Shown here: positions 1-8,390 of the stretch, one piece after another
Numbering within the stretch: the stretch's first letter is position 1
How the letters are laid out: each line of letters opens with the position of its first letter
NCBI GenBank assembly: GCA_009779655.1
Contig: WRDV01000001.1
Coordinates: 1-28,926, forward strand
Reading direction: 5' to 3'
Source: Dehalococcoidia bacterium
GTDB taxonomy: Bacteria; Chloroflexota; Dehalococcoidia; Dehalococcoidales; UBA1222
DNA length: 28,926 bases
Notes under the pieces: generated by a model
The model's database searches: none
Told to the model about the DNA's origin: nothing
The model's input: the letters and a program-made list of their open reading frames with translations, nothing else
Made by a program: the position numbers and the translations under genes

Positions 1-1623
1 CACAGCGGGGAAGTTACCGCTTATACCTATGACGGGCTTGGCAGACTGCTGAGCGAGGTTGAGTCTGTATCAGGTATGGCGACGGAGAGTTTCTATTACT
101 CATATGACTCCTCTCACAACCGCGCTCAGATGATATACATAAGCCCTGTAGCGTCGTTTGTGACGGATTACGCTTATGATCTGAACAACCGCCTTATTAA
201 AGAGACTAAAACCTATCCCGATACCTCCGTAGCTGTTACTTTCTACTCCTACGATAACAACGGCAATCAGGTTGCCAAGTACTACCATAATCTGCAGCCT
301 TCTACGGGAGCAGCTTCATCTATTGCCTTACAGATGGGAGCGGGAATAGATACGTTCTCTTACGACGGACTGAACCGCCTTATATCCGTTACAGTAGACG
401 GAATAGAGGCAGAGTACGCTTACAAATCTGACGGGCTGAGATATAAAACCACAAAAACAGATGGTGCGGGCTCAACTGAGTCGGTGGTGTTTATCTGGGA
501 CGGCGCTATGGTTTCGGCTGAAATCGTCATGGGGCTTAGCGCTAACAACGTTGTTAGCGCTAAGTACATACGAGGGATTAATCTGCTGGCATCAGAGACC
601 GGTAATGGCAGAAGTTATTTCCTGTTCAATGCCCATGGAGACGTGGTACAGCTTACAGATGGTTTAGGCATTGTTACGAAATCTTACGTTTACGATGCTT
701 TCGGTAATGAACACGACAGAGACCCGAATGACTTAAATCCATGGAGATACTGCGGCGAATACTACGATTCCGAGACCGGGACGTATTATCTTCGCGCTAG
801 GTATTACGATCCTAATATCGGACGGTTCATATCCGCTGACCCCCACTGGAACGTCGGCAACATGATTTACGGGGATAACCCGGTTAAGTGGAATGAACGC
901 GAGCCAGATGAAAAAGATCCGCTAGGGCTAGCCACTTATACACTTGTGCCCAGTTTAGCGACAATCATGCAAAGCGGAAATCTATACGCTTACTGCAGTA
1001 ATAATCCGGTGATGTTTGTAGATCCTAGCGGTGAGATTTTCATGTTTGTTACTGCAGCGGTTGGCGCCGTAGCAGGAGCAGTTGTTGGCGGGGTTGTAGC
1101 GGCAGCGACCGGAAACAATGTGTGGGCCGGAGCTGCTATCGGTGCAGCGGCAGGCGGATTGATCGGGCTTGGTGCCGGAGCAGCTGCGGGAATTTTATTA
1201 GCAGGAAGTGCTACGGCTTCAACTGCTTCGGTAATGGCTGGTGCATCTCTGGCGATGGTTAAAGCAGGAACAGTAACTGGAACACTCGGCGCGGCAGTTC
1301 ATAGAACATGGCAACTAGCTGAGGCTGCGGTACGAAAAACTTATGATGCAGTTACACATACTTTTTATACCCCATATGGAAATAGAATTGTCGATGGCTG
1401 GAATAAAACAACAAAAACAATCCACGAGGTGAAATATGGCTATCAGTCTCTTTCTTCTGCTATACAACAGCAAATTGTAAAGGATTCCTACTTGTTGCAG
1501 AGCAGGCAAGTCAGCGAGGTTGTTTGGCACTTTCACAGAAGCGCCCAAACCGGAATGGGCGGCGGAAGCCAGCAGCTCATTGAAGCACTAATAAAAGCTG
1601 GGTTCAAGATCATTTTTCATTAG
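1..1623 (+). CDS. RHS/YD-repeat polymorphic toxin, C-terminal part (5' end outside window)
   Basis: The reading frame is open from the first base, so this is the 3' end of a larger gene; the first in-frame ATG (76) is not the true start. YD repeats are visible throughout (YTYDGLGRL, YAYDLNNRL, FSYDGLNRL). The RHS core closes with RYYDPNIGRFISADP and, after a 50-residue insertion typical of clostridial-type RHS proteins, NNPVMFVDPSGE near 1005-1035. A Gly/Ala-rich hydrophobic stretch follows (about 1040-1300), probably membrane-inserting. The last ~90 codons differ in style and contain RIVDGW (about 1385-1402), HEVKYG (about 1423-1440) and QQIVKDSYLLQ, matching the D...ExK core of restriction-endonuclease-fold toxins. 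The family delivers C-terminal toxins to competitor cells from a shell-like RHS cage. Nuclease activity is inferred from the motif. The next gene is a likely immunity partner. Confidence 0.9.
   Translation, partial: HSGEVTAYTYDGLGRLLSEVESVSGMATESFYYSYDSSHNRAQMIYISPVASFVTDYAYDLNNRLIKETKTYPDTSVAVTFYSYDNNGNQVAKYYHNLQPSTGAASSIALQMGAGIDTFSYDGLNRLISVTVDGIEAEYAYKSDGLRYKTTKTDGAGSTESVVFIWDGAMVSAEIVMGLSANNVVSAKYIRGINLLASETGNGRSYFLFNAHGDVVQLTDGLGIVTKSYVYDAFGNEHDRDPNDLNPWRYCGEYYDSETGTYYLRARYYDPNIGRFISADPHWNVGNMIYGDNPVKWNEREPDEKDPLGLATYTLVPSLATIMQSGNLYAYCSNNPVMFVDPSGEIFMFVTAAVGAVAGAVVGGVVAAATGNNVWAGAAIGAAAGGLIGLGAGAAAGILLAGSATASTASVMAGASLAMVKAGTVTGTLGAAVHRTWQLAEAAVRKTYDAVTHTFYTPYGNRIVDGWNKTTKTIHEVKYGYQSLSSAIQQQIVKDSYLLQSRQVSEVVWHFHRSAQTGMGGGSQQLIEALIKAGFKIIFH
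535..564. repeat. 30-nt perfect palindrome inside the RHS gene
   Basis: Bases 535-549 (CTTAGCGCTAACAAC) are the exact reverse complement of 550-564, with no spacer. The reading frame stays open and encodes GLSANNVVSAK between the YD-repeat part and the RHS core. A perfect 15+15 palindrome is unlikely by chance in coding DNA and could extrude as a cruciform or form a hairpin in the mRNA. Its function is unknown. Confidence 0.9.
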
Positions 1624-1634
1624 AGGGAAACGCC

Positions 1635-2282
1635 GTGATTATAAAGAGAATTTGGCTCTATGAACATGAGTATCGCAATATGACACCTAAAGTGGCGGAG
1701 GAATATTTTGCTTGGTTCAAGGATAATATTCCTAACGAACTTGCAAATCTCAATGATGCGGTGGGCAAACCAGTAGTTCTTGATTTCTCTCCCGACTCGT
1801 TAATATCTCTTGAGAAATGGTTTATATCGGTGAGAAAATATGTAAAGCTGTCCAAAAAGCAAATCCTTGAGGATTTCGGCAACGCACCAGAATATATCTT
1901 ACAAGAGATGATGCAAAACAGATATGCCCCTACCGTAGGCACTGCTGATTTAGGGGCTAAGATAGCCATTTATTTTGGCGAAATTTTCACACGAAACGAC
2001 TCTGGTTTGTATTGGGATTATGTGAAAAAACCTAAATCTGACGTATGCTTTAATGAGCCCGTCATATATGGTTTTACGCCACCTAACCTGAAGTATAAGG
2101 GTTATGTAAGTACATTTAACTGGGGCATACCATTGTATTCAAATTCCTCAAAAGGAACGAACTGGAAAGGAACATGGTATGAGTTTTATCGAATATGGGA
2201 GAACCTCAAGAAACTATATTGGGCACCTGATTACTCTGTTGAAAAATTAATGCGCCAAATGAATGAATTGCCTCGAATGTAA
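1635..2282 (+). CDS. Putative immunity protein for the RHS nuclease toxin
   Basis: A 215-aa soluble protein without signal peptide or membrane segment, starting 11 nt after the RHS stop. The start follows AGAGGGAAACGCC; the annotated codon is GTG at 1635. It is rich in Trp and Tyr (WFKDN, LEKWF, YWDYV, NWKGTWYEFYRIW, YWAPDY) and includes a central DLGAKIAIYFGEIF segment. I do not recognise the family with certainty. Trp-rich alpha+beta immunity families are known beside REase-type RHS toxins, and position directly downstream of a polymorphic toxin is the strongest evidence. A cytosolic protein that binds and blocks the toxin in the producing cell is the expected role. Codon use is AT-richer than the RHS core, in keeping with exchangeable toxin/immunity modules. 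Confidence 0.65.
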   Translation: MIIKRIWLYEHEYRNMTPKVAEEYFAWFKDNIPNELANLNDAVGKPVVLDFSPDSLISLEKWFISVRKYVKLSKKQILEDFGNAPEYILQEMMQNRYAPTVGTADLGAKIAIYFGEIFTRNDSGLYWDYVKKPKSDVCFNEPVIYGFTPPNLKYKGYVSTFNWGIPLYSNSSKGTNWKGTWYEFYRIWENLKKLYWAPDYSVEKLMRQMNELPRM

Positions 2283-2306
2283 TGCGCCCCCTTTGTCAAA
2301 CGCTAA

Positions 2307-2546
2307 TTAAGGGAGTAACCATTTACCAGCAGTGTTCTCAGATATGAATCTCTCAAACTCTCTGTCGGATAAGTCTTTCATGAACTGCAGTATTAAACAT
2401 GTGACCAAACGAGTCTTGCCGAAGCCGATGGCTCCTGCTTCGCTTTCCTTGATTGTTACACTTTTGGTGATGCGTTCAAAATCCGGATGCTTTTTCAGTT
2501 TACGGTATCTCATATAGCACATTGGTTGCGCCAAACTCTTTGACAT
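2307..2546 (-). pseudogene. Transposase N-terminal remnant
   Basis: A 79-codon frame with RYRKLKKHPDF and LQFMKDLSDREFERFISEN followed by a stop. The segment resembles the N-terminal region of IS5/IS1182-like DDE transposases, in which a phrase like DLSDRE(F/M)ERF precedes the catalytic core. No DDE core is present, and the frame ends at 2307 right next to the immunity gene, so it is a truncated remnant. The exact IS family is uncertain. It marks a recombined boundary between the RHS module and the chromosomal genes to the right. Confidence 0.5.
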
Positions 2547-2571
2547 TGACAGGAGTTTCTGTTTTGCGTTG

Positions 2572-3705
2572 TTATTTCCTAACAGTCTGCATATTAATAA
2601 ACAACTGCAATCTTTCGATGTCTACGACACCGGCAATGCGCCCATCCTGAATAACAGGAACTTGAGTCAGCCCTTCTTCTCTCATAATATTGAGTACTCT
2701 CGCTAAATCATCATCCGGATTGACACATTGTAACCTCTCAACCGGTGTCATCAACTCAGCAACTGTTTGTTTATTGCGCGCGTTGCGCACGAGTGTTCGC
2801 ATGCTATCAAAAGCGAGTACCCCTTCCAGTCTATCGCCGCGCATAACAACAAAGCACTGCTGCCCATGCGATCCGGCATATTCACGAATCAGGCAATCCA
2901 CATCGATGTCCGGAGAGATTATTATGCAATCATATCTCATAGCATCGCTCACCTTGTATTCTGCTAACAACTCATTAATTTGAACATATTTATAACTGCT
3001 TTCCGCGGCGCCGGCTAAAAACCAGCCGATAAGCGCAAACCACACGCCACTAAACCAATCCCCTGTAAAAGCGATGTATAATACGCCTACAATTATCAGA
3101 CCGTAGGCAACTATACGCCCCACAATAGAAGCTATGCGCGTGGCGCGGTGTAAATCACCACTGCGCCCCCACAGGATAGAACGCAACACTCGCCCGCCAT
3201 CCAAAGGGAATCCGGGAACCATATTGTAAATACCAAGTGATAGATTAATCCACCCAAGCCAATATGCCCCGACGCCGATGCACCCGCCTAATCCATCAAA
3301 ACCGCGCAAGACAAACCACAATCCCATTAAAGCCGCGCCAAGCGCCAAGCTTGTAAGCGGGCCTGCCACAGCCATAACAAACTCGTCAGAGGCCTTCTTG
3401 GGCTCTGTCGCAATTTCAGCAACACCGCCGAAAATAAATAGTGTAATGGATTTAACTTTGACTCCCCGACACAACGCCATAAAACAGTGCATAAGCTCAT
3501 GCGCAAGAACTGAAGCGAAGAAGAGTAGACTTGTAATCACACCGGCAGAGAGTTTTGCCGCAAGCGGCCAGTCAGGATAAATCGATGAGTAATAGCCCGC
3601 TACTAATGTCCAAGTAACGACAATAAAAATAATCAGCCACGACGGATTGATACAAAAGGCTATGCCGAAGATGCGCCCTAGTGGAATGCTTTTTCCGCCC
3701 ATCAC
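2572..3705 (-). CDS. Site-2 protease family zinc metalloprotease with CBS domains (M50)
   Basis: A 377-aa polytopic membrane protein. Residues 69-73 are HELMH, the HExxH zinc site within a transmembrane helix; NMVPGFPLDGGR near residue 165 supplies the third ligand (Asp). About five or six hydrophobic segments span residues 15-230. The C-terminal ~130 residues form two CBS domains (AMRYDCIIISPD..., ELMTPVERLQCVNPDD...), which usually sense adenine nucleotides. This architecture fits the SpoIVFB-like branch of intramembrane proteases that cleave membrane-tethered regulators; the substrate cannot be told from the sequence. The start is a GTG immediately before an ATG, and no strong ribosome site is visible. 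It lies 101 nt downstream of the helicase on the same strand and may be co-transcribed. Confidence 0.9.
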   Translation of the reverse strand: MMGGKSIPLGRIFGIAFCINPSWLIIFIVVTWTLVAGYYSSIYPDWPLAAKLSAGVITSLLFFASVLAHELMHCFMALCRGVKVKSITLFIFGGVAEIATEPKKASDEFVMAVAGPLTSLALGAALMGLWFVLRGFDGLGGCIGVGAYWLGWINLSLGIYNMVPGFPLDGGRVLRSILWGRSGDLHRATRIASIVGRIVAYGLIIVGVLYIAFTGDWFSGVWFALIGWFLAGAAESSYKYVQINELLAEYKVSDAMRYDCIIISPDIDVDCLIREYAGSHGQQCFVVMRGDRLEGVLAFDSMRTLVRNARNKQTVAELMTPVERLQCVNPDDDLARVLNIMREEGLTQVPVIQDGRIAGVVDIERLQLFINMQTVRK

Positions 3706-3806
3706 AGTCTAGCTCTTAAAAACTATTCTCAGAGTATTCCCGTTAAACATAGCGTAGCAAATACCATTCTGTTCTTCAACATGCTAAGCCGCTCGAATGA
3801 ACTCCG

Positions 3807-5279
3807 CTATGGAATAGCCGAACGTGTTACGCGGCGATAAGGCGGACGTCCACCCGCGCCGCGCGTAACAGGCGCTCGTTGCCCAAAACGACGACTGCCG
3901 GTCAGGCGGACGCTTTCAGTCTTGGGCGATTCTTCGTCGTAATTGAATCCTGCCAGCATACGCCGCTCAACTTTTCTACCAAGCATACGCTCAATAATGC
4001 GCACCATCTCAGCGTCCTCAGGGCATACAAACGTATATGCTTCACCGGTATTGTCAATACGCCCGGTGCGGCCGACACGGTGAGTATACGCGTCGGCGGT
4101 ATCCGGCATATCGTAGTTTATAACATGCGAAATGCGCAGCACATCAATGCCGCGGGATGCGATATCCGTAGCCACCAGTATTTTCACTTTTCCGCGGCGA
4201 AAACTATCGATAGCCGTCTGTCTGCGCGACTGCGCCAGATTGCCTTGCAATGAGGTAACTTTGAAGCCCGCGTTTTTAAGCTGTTCGGCTACGCGCTCAG
4301 CGCGGTGCTTAGTGCGCGTAAACACCACAACAGACTCTGTTTCTATTTGCCGCAGCAAATCCATCAATAAGGCGCTCTTAAGGTGCTGTTTAACCGGATA
4401 AAATACCTGCGTCACACTGCTTGCAGGCGCCACATGGCCTACTTGTACAGTCACCGGATTATGTAAATAAGCCTGAACTAGCTGACGCACATCATCCGGC
4501 ATAGTCGCAGAAAACAGCAGTATTTGTTTTTTCTGCGGTAGATAACGCAGGATATTATTGATATCAGGGAGAAAACCCATATCAAACATGCGGTCGGCCT
4601 CATCAATAACCAGCATCTCAACGCTGGAAAGATCAATACTGCCCTGCCAAACATGATCCAGTAGCCGTCCCGGACAAGCCACCACGATATCTACGCCGTC
4701 GCGTAAGCTGCGCATCTGCGGCGTCATGCCAACTCCGCCGTAAAGCGATATTGCACGAATACCCGTGCGCCTCCCGAGCGACGCAATGGACTCATTTGTC
4801 TGCTCTGCCAGCTCGCGCGTGGGAGAAATCACCAGTCCGCGTATATTGCCATTTCTATGCGCTTCCAAACGCTGCAGCATAGGCAATACAAAAGCCGCGG
4901 TCTTGCCGGTTCCTGTCTGTGCCAGCCCAATAATATCACTGCCTGCTAAGGCATGCGGAATAGCCTTGCTTTGAATAAGCGTAGGCTTAACATAGCCTGA
5001 AAGCCGCACCCCGGCAAACACCTTAGGACTAAGCGCAAATGACTCAAAATCCACAACATTCTCCGCCGGTGTTTCAATATCGCAAGGCGCGTCAGGCGCA
5101 CTTGTATGAATTGCATCGCTTGCCAAACAAATACCTTGACTGCGTTTATCGCGGCATCCGGGGCAGCGTTTCGGCTCATTACGGAAACCGCGCGAATGGA
5201 AGAATTTTTGATCGGAAGCACTGAAAATAAAACCTGTTCCACAATCAGAACACATTAACGCTTTATCTTGAAAAATCAA
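3807..5279 (-). CDS. DEAD-box ATP-dependent RNA helicase with N-terminal zinc ribbon
   Basis: A 490-aa protein. Residues 1-45 form a zinc ribbon (C10, C13, C39, C42) nearly identical in layout to the small zinc-ribbon protein encoded at 8391-8684. The helicase core then shows a Q motif, AQTGTGKT (motif I), PTRELAEQ (Ia), DEADRMFDMGF (II), SAT (III), ATDIASRGID and HRVGRTGR (VI), followed by an Arg-rich tail. These proteins unwind RNA duplexes in ribosome assembly or mRNA turnover, often in the cold. The start is TTG at 5279: the next ATG would cut off part of the zinc ribbon, and homology to the small protein (MFEDKS/MIFQDKA) supports the TTG. A weak AAGAGAGAG ribosome site lies upstream. RhlE-like by core sequence. 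Confidence 0.93.
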   Translation of the reverse strand: MIFQDKALMCSDCGTGFIFSASDQKFFHSRGFRNEPKRCPGCRDKRSQGICLASDAIHTSAPDAPCDIETPAENVVDFESFALSPKVFAGVRLSGYVKPTLIQSKAIPHALAGSDIIGLAQTGTGKTAAFVLPMLQRLEAHRNGNIRGLVISPTRELAEQTNESIASLGRRTGIRAISLYGGVGMTPQMRSLRDGVDIVVACPGRLLDHVWQGSIDLSSVEMLVIDEADRMFDMGFLPDINNILRYLPQKKQILLFSATMPDDVRQLVQAYLHNPVTVQVGHVAPASSVTQVFYPVKQHLKSALLMDLLRQIETESVVVFTRTKHRAERVAEQLKNAGFKVTSLQGNLAQSRRQTAIDSFRRGKVKILVATDIASRGIDVLRISHVINYDMPDTADAYTHRVGRTGRIDNTGEAYTFVCPEDAEMVRIIERMLGRKVERRMLAGFNYDEESPKTESVRLTGSRRFGQRAPVTRGAGGRPPYRRVTRSAIP

Positions 5280-5457
5280 ATGGTTACTCTCTCTTTAGAA
5301 ATACAATTTTAGTTGAGTTCGGGGTGACGAAATCAGAAAAGGGAAATCCGAGGAATTTCTACGCAAACGACACTGCCTAAACTTGAACCAATTACCAATT
5401 GTAGCATGTAATTCCCATATAGCGCAAAAAACTTCGAAGCTCAAATCATGCGCGCGC

Positions 5458-7296
5458 TTATTCTCCATCATCCTCGCATCCGTTAGAATGGCGCCCGCGC
5501 AAACGCATGGTCTCGCTTAAAATCTTTTTGCGCAAACGGATATTCTCAGGCGTTACCTCAACAAGCTCGTCGCGATTGATAAAATCAATTGACTGCTCCA
5601 AACTCATTATAATAGGCGGAGTCAACTTAATTGCAATATCAGAAGTGGAAGAGCGTATATTGGTCTTTTTCTTTTCCTTGCATACGTTGACCGCAATATC
5701 GCGCATGCGCGGGTTAGTGCCAATAATCATACCCTCATACACGTGCGTTCCGGGACCGATAAATGTCATGCCGCGCCCCTGGGCATTATTTAGACCGTAC
5801 GTGACAGCTTCCCCGGCCTCAGAGGCTACTAGTACGCCGGAGCGAGAAGACACAATATCGCGCCGCCATGGCTCGTAACCCAAAAACAGAGTGTTCATCA
5901 CGCCTTCGCCGCGCGTCGCTGTGATAAAAGAACTGCGGAAACCAATCAAGCCTTTGGTTGGAATGCGAAATTCTAAATGCACATTATTGTCGGCATCATT
6001 ATGCATATCACACATTTCAGCCTGACGCTTGCCAAGCATCTCAGAAACTGCACCCATATACTCAGACGGCATGTCAATAATCAAAAGCTCCACAGGCTCC
6101 ATCAGTTTGCCCTCTATCGTCTTGGTAATAGCCTCCGGCTTTGAGACCTGAAACTCAAAACCTTCGCGGCGCATAGTTTCAATCAAAACCGACAGGTGCA
6201 ACTCGCCGCGTCCCTTGACCAGCAAAGTATCGGGTGAATCAGAATCGCTGACGCGCAGACTTAAGTTAGTTTCAAGCTCCTTGTATAAGCGCTCGCGCAG
6301 CTGACGCGTGGTTGAGTATTTACCCTCGCGTCCGGCGAAAGGCGACGTATTAACAGAGAATGTCATCTCCACTGTCGGCTCGCCAATTTCAATACGGACG
6401 ATAGCCTCAGGAAACTCCGGATCGGATAAAGTATCGCCTATGTTTACCTCAGAAACGCCTGTTACCGCCACTATATCCCCCGCGCTTGATGCGTCCACAT
6501 TAACGCGCGAAAGGCCCATATAGGTAAGCACTTCGGATATCTCATACGCCTTATGCGTGCCATCCGCATAAATACACGCAACATGCTTCCTTGGCAAAAT
6601 ACTGCCGCGAAAGACACGCCCGATGGCAATCTTGCCTTTGTGGTTATCATAATCCAGATTGGACACCATCATCTGGAAAGGACCTTCCTCTATACGCGGC
6701 GATGGTATTTTCTCAAGTATGGTATCAAACAATAAGCTAACGTCACACCCCTTGCTCAAATCAGGTTCGGCAGTCACAATACCATGACGTCCGCTGGCAT
6801 ACAAAACAGGAAAATCAAGTTGCTCCGCTGTCGTAGCCATCTCCAAAAACAAATCCTGCGTCAGCTGTAATACTTCCTGAATCCGCGCATTCTCACGATC
6901 AATCTTGTTGATAACCACGATTGGATATAAACCGTTCTTGAGCGCCTGCTTAAGCACATATTTTGTCTGCGGCATAGGGCCTTCCACCGCATCAACCATA
7001 AGCAAACATCCGTCCGCCATATGAATAACGCGCTCTACCTCGCCTGAGAAATCGGCATGTCCCGGAGTATCAATAATATTGATCTTAACGCCCTTGTACA
7101 TTACGGCGGTATTCTTAGCCATTATGGTAATGCCGCGCTCGCGCTCCTGCGGGTTGGAGTCCATAATACACTCCTCCACCGTCTGGTTAGCGCGAAAAGT
7201 ATGGCTCTGCTTAAGCAGAGCATCCACCATTGTTGTTTTGCCATGATCTACATGTGCAATAATGGCAACATTACGAATATCATCACGGAATTTCAT
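5458..7296 (-). CDS. typA: Translational GTPase TypA/BipA
   Basis: A 612-aa ribosome-binding GTPase. The G domain shows AHVDHGKTT (P-loop), RERGITI (switch I), DTPGHADF (G3), NKIDREN (G4). Domain II and the EF-G-like domains III and V follow (GRGELHLSVLIETMRREGFEF; the LepA/BipA-type C-terminus with GLNNAQGRG and IRLRKK). Length is normal for the family (about 605-615 aa). TypA acts on the 50S subunit and supports ribosome assembly and stress or cold growth. It starts at an ATG (7296) without an obvious strong ribosome site. The neighbouring helicase, rpsU and zinc-ribbon genes also relate to RNA or translation. Confidence 0.97.
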   Translation of the reverse strand: MKFRDDIRNVAIIAHVDHGKTTMVDALLKQSHTFRANQTVEECIMDSNPQERERGITIMAKNTAVMYKGVKINIIDTPGHADFSGEVERVIHMADGCLLMVDAVEGPMPQTKYVLKQALKNGLYPIVVINKIDRENARIQEVLQLTQDLFLEMATTAEQLDFPVLYASGRHGIVTAEPDLSKGCDVSLLFDTILEKIPSPRIEEGPFQMMVSNLDYDNHKGKIAIGRVFRGSILPRKHVACIYADGTHKAYEISEVLTYMGLSRVNVDASSAGDIVAVTGVSEVNIGDTLSDPEFPEAIVRIEIGEPTVEMTFSVNTSPFAGREGKYSTTRQLRERLYKELETNLSLRVSDSDSPDTLLVKGRGELHLSVLIETMRREGFEFQVSKPEAITKTIEGKLMEPVELLIIDMPSEYMGAVSEMLGKRQAEMCDMHNDADNNVHLEFRIPTKGLIGFRSSFITATRGEGVMNTLFLGYEPWRRDIVSSRSGVLVASEAGEAVTYGLNNAQGRGMTFIGPGTHVYEGMIIGTNPRMRDIAVNVCKEKKKTNIRSSTSDIAIKLTPPIIMSLEQSIDFINRDELVEVTPENIRLRKKILSETMRLRGRHSNGCEDDGE

Positions 7297-7479
7297 TTAT
7301 TACAGACCCGCTTTTTCATAATTAAACAGTAAGAATACTTATTTAGTCAAAAGAAATAATAGCTTGCAATAATACATAGAATAGGCTAGCCGGTGCCAGC
7401 GGTTATTTTAAAGCCTGCTGATATTATTCTCTCTATCCGGCTTTTTATAATAAGCGCATGGGCATAATACATTCAACAA

Positions 7480-7914
7480 TTAAGGCCTCTCATGCTTCGG
7501 ACAGAAGAACGCCATTTTAGCGCTGTCCGGCGCGCTAGACATATCGCAGCCAAGATCCTCTCTGAGATATTTCATGGCATCCTCTTCACCTAAAAAGTCA
7601 ATTAAATATCGAGCCCACAAATCAAACATCTCAAGCGTCGCTGAATGGGAGCCCTGTATTATAAGCCGCTCGCATGTCAGCCGTAAAATTACAGGCGCGA
7701 TGTGTTGCGTTCGCGACCACTCAAACAGTTCCTCAATGGTGAAGTCACAGCCGTCACCATGCGAGGCCAAGTATTCCAGTATCTTGTCAATTGACACGGT
7801 TGCGCCATCTATCCACTCGCGCGGCATACTCACGCAGACATAAGTTGGTTTCGGTGCCTGTTTTTGGTAAAGAGTAGCATCTTTATCAGAAAAATATATT
7901 GTTTCATCGCTCAT
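7480..7914 (-). CDS. Conserved-looking hypothetical protein, 144 aa
   Basis: A soluble, acidic protein beginning MSDETIYFSDKDATLYQ. It has no signal peptide, membrane segment or known catalytic motif that I can recognise. The middle (about residues 38-110) is mostly predicted helical with hydrophobic repeats. The C-terminus has a CxxxH-like end (FFCPKHERP), and two Cys (LRLTCERL, LGCDMSS) lie earlier, which could bind a metal but do not form a standard finger. It sits alone between typA and rpsU on the same strand with gaps of 183 nt and 168 nt. The frame is long compared with random frames here and its codon use looks like the neighbours, so it is probably real. Function unknown. Confidence 0.6.
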   Translation of the reverse strand: MSDETIYFSDKDATLYQKQAPKPTYVCVSMPREWIDGATVSIDKILEYLASHGDGCDFTIEELFEWSRTQHIAPVILRLTCERLIIQGSHSATLEMFDLWARYLIDFLGEEDAMKYLREDLGCDMSSAPDSAKMAFFCPKHERP

Positions 7915-8003
7915 GTTATTTAATTGCCTGCGTAATATTCACAGAGAATCCGGGCTATCCGTCATGCGCTGATCATCATGCCCAAAGAAAATTAAGCCCT
8001 CTA

Positions 8004-8041
8004 TGATAAAACAACTGCAACGGCCTGATGGCCGTTGCAGT
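8004..8041 (-). terminator. Intrinsic terminator of rpsU
   Basis: Bases 8014-8025 (ACTGCAACGGCC) pair perfectly with 8030-8041 around a TGAT loop. Read on the minus strand, the 12-bp GC-rich stem is followed by TGTTTTATCA. It lies 42 nt after the rpsU stop. Confidence 0.85.
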
Positions 8042-8082
8042 GATAATTTAACTTGCGTAATAACGCGCCATACGACAGGTAA

Positions 8083-8292
8083 TTAATACTGCCTTGGCTT
8101 AGACATACCCTCCTGGCGCTTGCGCCGGCGAGCACTCTTCTTAGCCTTAATACGCTCCGCGTCTCCCCGAGAGATGAAATACTCATGAGCTCTAGCTTCA
8201 CGCAAAACACCCTCAGTTGCAACCATTCTTTGGAAACGCTTGAGAAGCGATTCCTGTGATTCACCGTCGCGAATGGTAACTCTCAAAGACAA
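8083..8292 (-). CDS. rpsU: 30S ribosomal protein bS21
   Basis: A 69-aa basic protein with the bS21 signature: an N-terminal segment ending in ESQESLLKRFQRMV, followed by a very basic C-terminal helix (KAKKSARRRKRQ). The start is TTG at 8292, supported by AGGAGGT eight nt upstream (8301-8307). bS21 sits near the anti-Shine-Dalgarno region of 16S rRNA and assists initiation. A strong hairpin lies in its leader and a strong terminator follows it, so it can be expressed as its own unit or together with the upstream zinc-ribbon gene. A longer overlapping frame (up to 8264) in another register is a shadow. Confidence 0.95.
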   Translation of the reverse strand: MSLRVTIRDGESQESLLKRFQRMVATEGVLREARAHEYFISRGDAERIKAKKSARRRKRQEGMSKPRQY

Positions 8293-8330
8293 CTTATTTC
8301 ACCTCCTCTGCAGGAACCTATTAGAGAACC

Positions 8331-8363
8331 ACACACGGGCTGACATCATATCAACCCGTGTGT
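8331..8363 (-). promoter_or_regulatory. Leader hairpin between the zinc-ribbon gene and rpsU
   Basis: ACACACGGG (8331-8339) and CCCGTGTGT (8355-8363) are perfectly complementary; inside, TGA/TCA extend the stem after one mismatch. No U-run follows on either strand, so it is not a standard terminator. It sits 24 nt upstream of the rpsU ribosome site and 27 nt after the zinc-ribbon stop. A processing site, attenuator, or autoregulatory ribosomal-protein leader are all possible. Confidence 0.65.
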
Positions 8364-8390
8364 AAAAATCCTACCTACTCAAGTTGACGA

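Noticed and set aside
5280..5457. Terminator or promoter between typA and the helicase
   Set aside because: Only short AT-rich motifs and a CTTCGAAG palindrome with no usable loop; no well-spaced -35/-10 pair.
8001..8264. An 87-codon minus-strand frame across rpsU
   Set aside because: It overlaps rpsU in another register and runs through the terminator hairpin; rpsU has the ribosome site and the family match.
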